In this document: one piece after another, positions 4,658-5,166 of the stretch | Layout: each line of letters starts with the position of its first letter | Numbering within the stretch: the first letter of the stretch is position 1 | Origin: an uncultured Collinsella sp. | GTDB lineage: Bacteria > Actinomycetota > Coriobacteriia > Coriobacteriales > Coriobacteriaceae | Assembly (NCBI GenBank): GCA_902491915.1 | Contig: CABUJL010000122.1 | Span: 1 to 5,166 of the forward strand | Direction of reading: 5' to 3' | Length of the DNA stretch: 5,166 bases | Position numbers and translations under genes: made by a program | Notes under the pieces: model-generated | The model's database searches: none | What the model saw: the letters and a program-made list of their open reading frames with translations, nothing else | What the model was told of the DNA's origin: nothing

Positions 4658-5166
4658 ATGCCAGTCTCGCGTCACAAGGCCCAGAGCAAACACGACGGCT
4701 ACTGGTACGAGGATGAGCGCCACAAGAACCAGCAACGTAACGAAATGCTGTTCAATACTCCGGGGTGGTATTGGTGTGATGCCGACTCGTTCTATCGCTC
4801 GCTCTTTCCGGAGGGTAGCTTGCAGAAGAAGGGTGCTGATTCAGACGGTAAGCCCAACCTCATCGTCCTTGAAGATACGGGTAAGGAGATTGACCATGGC
4901 ACCGACGCGAAGGGCAACAAGCTCGTCAAGCGTGTCATGCACCGCTACACGGTCCACGACGATCTCGACGAACTTGAGCATCTGAGAGACGTGTCTATCT
5001 CACAGAACACTTTCATGTTTCTCGCCCCGGTCAGTTACTACGGCAAGAGCCGCAACAGTAAGAATGCTCGTTTTCTGCACGCAATCATGATCGACCTCGA
5101 TTACGTCGGGACTAGGCAGCTGGTGAACCTGCTGCACGAGATGGAGCGCGGTGTCATTCCCTATGC
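4658..5166 (+). CDS. Putative plasmid replication protein, primase/PrimPol-like N terminus (partial)
   Basis: The frame is open from the ATG to the window end, giving 169 residues without a stop, so the gene is cut by the window rather than broken. The N terminus is rich in charged and aromatic residues (DGYWYEDERH, 13-22; GWYWCDADSFY, 36-46). Residues 116-150 are the informative part: QNTFMFLAPVSYYG, then ARFLHAIMIDLDYVG. The strand ending in D146-L-D148 resembles motif I of archaeo-eukaryotic primase/PrimPol-like domains found in plasmid and integrative-element replication proteins. There it is followed by a helix (RQLVNLLHEME here) and a 'P-x-P-T...SG-x-GxHLY' strand, which would fall just beyond the window. 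I infer a replication role; the decisive second motif is not visible. GC is about 53% in two blocks I counted, lower than in the transfer genes, suggesting a different origin. Expression may be controlled by the palindrome upstream. Confidence 0.6.
   Translation, partial: MPVSRHKAQSKHDGYWYEDERHKNQQRNEMLFNTPGWYWCDADSFYRSLFPEGSLQKKGADSDGKPNLIVLEDTGKEIDHGTDAKGNKLVKRVMHRYTVHDDLDELEHLRDVSISQNTFMFLAPVSYYGKSRNSKNARFLHAIMIDLDYVGTRQLVNLLHEMERGVIPY
4983..5002. repeat. Small inverted repeat inside the last gene
   Basis: TGAGA (4983-4987) pairs with TCTCA (4998-5002), and GAC (4988-4990) with GTC (4993-4995), with TA bulged. The segment GACGTGTCTAT at 4988-4998 is identical to 4473-4483 at the left edge of the 38-bp palindrome. 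It may be a secondary binding site or chance within coding sequence. Confidence 0.25.

Noticed and set aside
4635..4985. 116-residue open frame near the right end
   Set aside because: It is a Ser/Arg/Thr-rich shadow. The other frame from 4658 has a strong ribosome site, stays open to the window end and has ordinary protein composition.
1..5166. CRISPR array, tRNA or rRNA genes, insertion sequences
   Set aside because: I saw no regular repeat-spacer array, no cloverleaf-like segment and no transposase motifs or terminal repeats.

Overview
The window looks like the mobilization half of a small conjugative or mobilizable element (plasmid or integrated element) from a high-GC Gram-positive bacterium. 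The blocks I counted by hand in the transfer genes run roughly 60-80% GC, and Shine-Dalgarno-like sites are clear. The MobC / VirD4 / relaxase protein types resemble those I associate with gut Actinobacteria such as the Coriobacteriia. That taxonomic guess is an inference from protein style and composition, not a match.

Layout. Positions 1-335 carry no convincing gene. They hold a dense cluster of inverted repeats (79-215) that I read as a candidate origin of transfer (oriT), followed by a GC-rich stretch with a short motif recurring every 45 bp. A mobC-like relaxosome gene follows (336-677, TTG start). The 83-bp gap after it contains a near-consensus promoter (TTGGTA, 17 bp, TATAAT) threaded by AGGG boxes spaced exactly 11 bp. 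This promoter probably drives a three-gene operon: an unrecognised 234-residue protein (761-1465), a VirD4/TraG-type coupling ATPase (1467-3431, 1 nt after the previous stop) and a MOBP-like relaxase (3445-4413, 13 nt after the coupling protein). Positions 4414-4657 are non-coding and include a 38-bp near-perfect AT-rich palindrome, a possible promoter and small competing hairpins. The last gene (4658 to the window end, incomplete) has lower GC and an IDLD motif reminiscent of archaeo-eukaryotic primase/PrimPol-like replication proteins.

How it fits together. The MobC-like protein and the relaxase would assemble on oriT, the relaxase would nick it, and the coupling ATPase would hand the relaxase-DNA complex to a type IV secretion channel. 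No channel genes are visible here, so they lie elsewhere on the element or are supplied by another one. The final gene begins a different module, probably replication, and the composition change at the palindrome marks the boundary.

The observations most worth a second look are the nested oriT-like structure with a nic-like CATCTTGC, the 11-bp-phased boxes over the promoter, the unrecognised second gene, a 51-bp island of about 27% GC inside the coupling-protein gene, and the 38-bp palindrome ahead of the putative replication gene.
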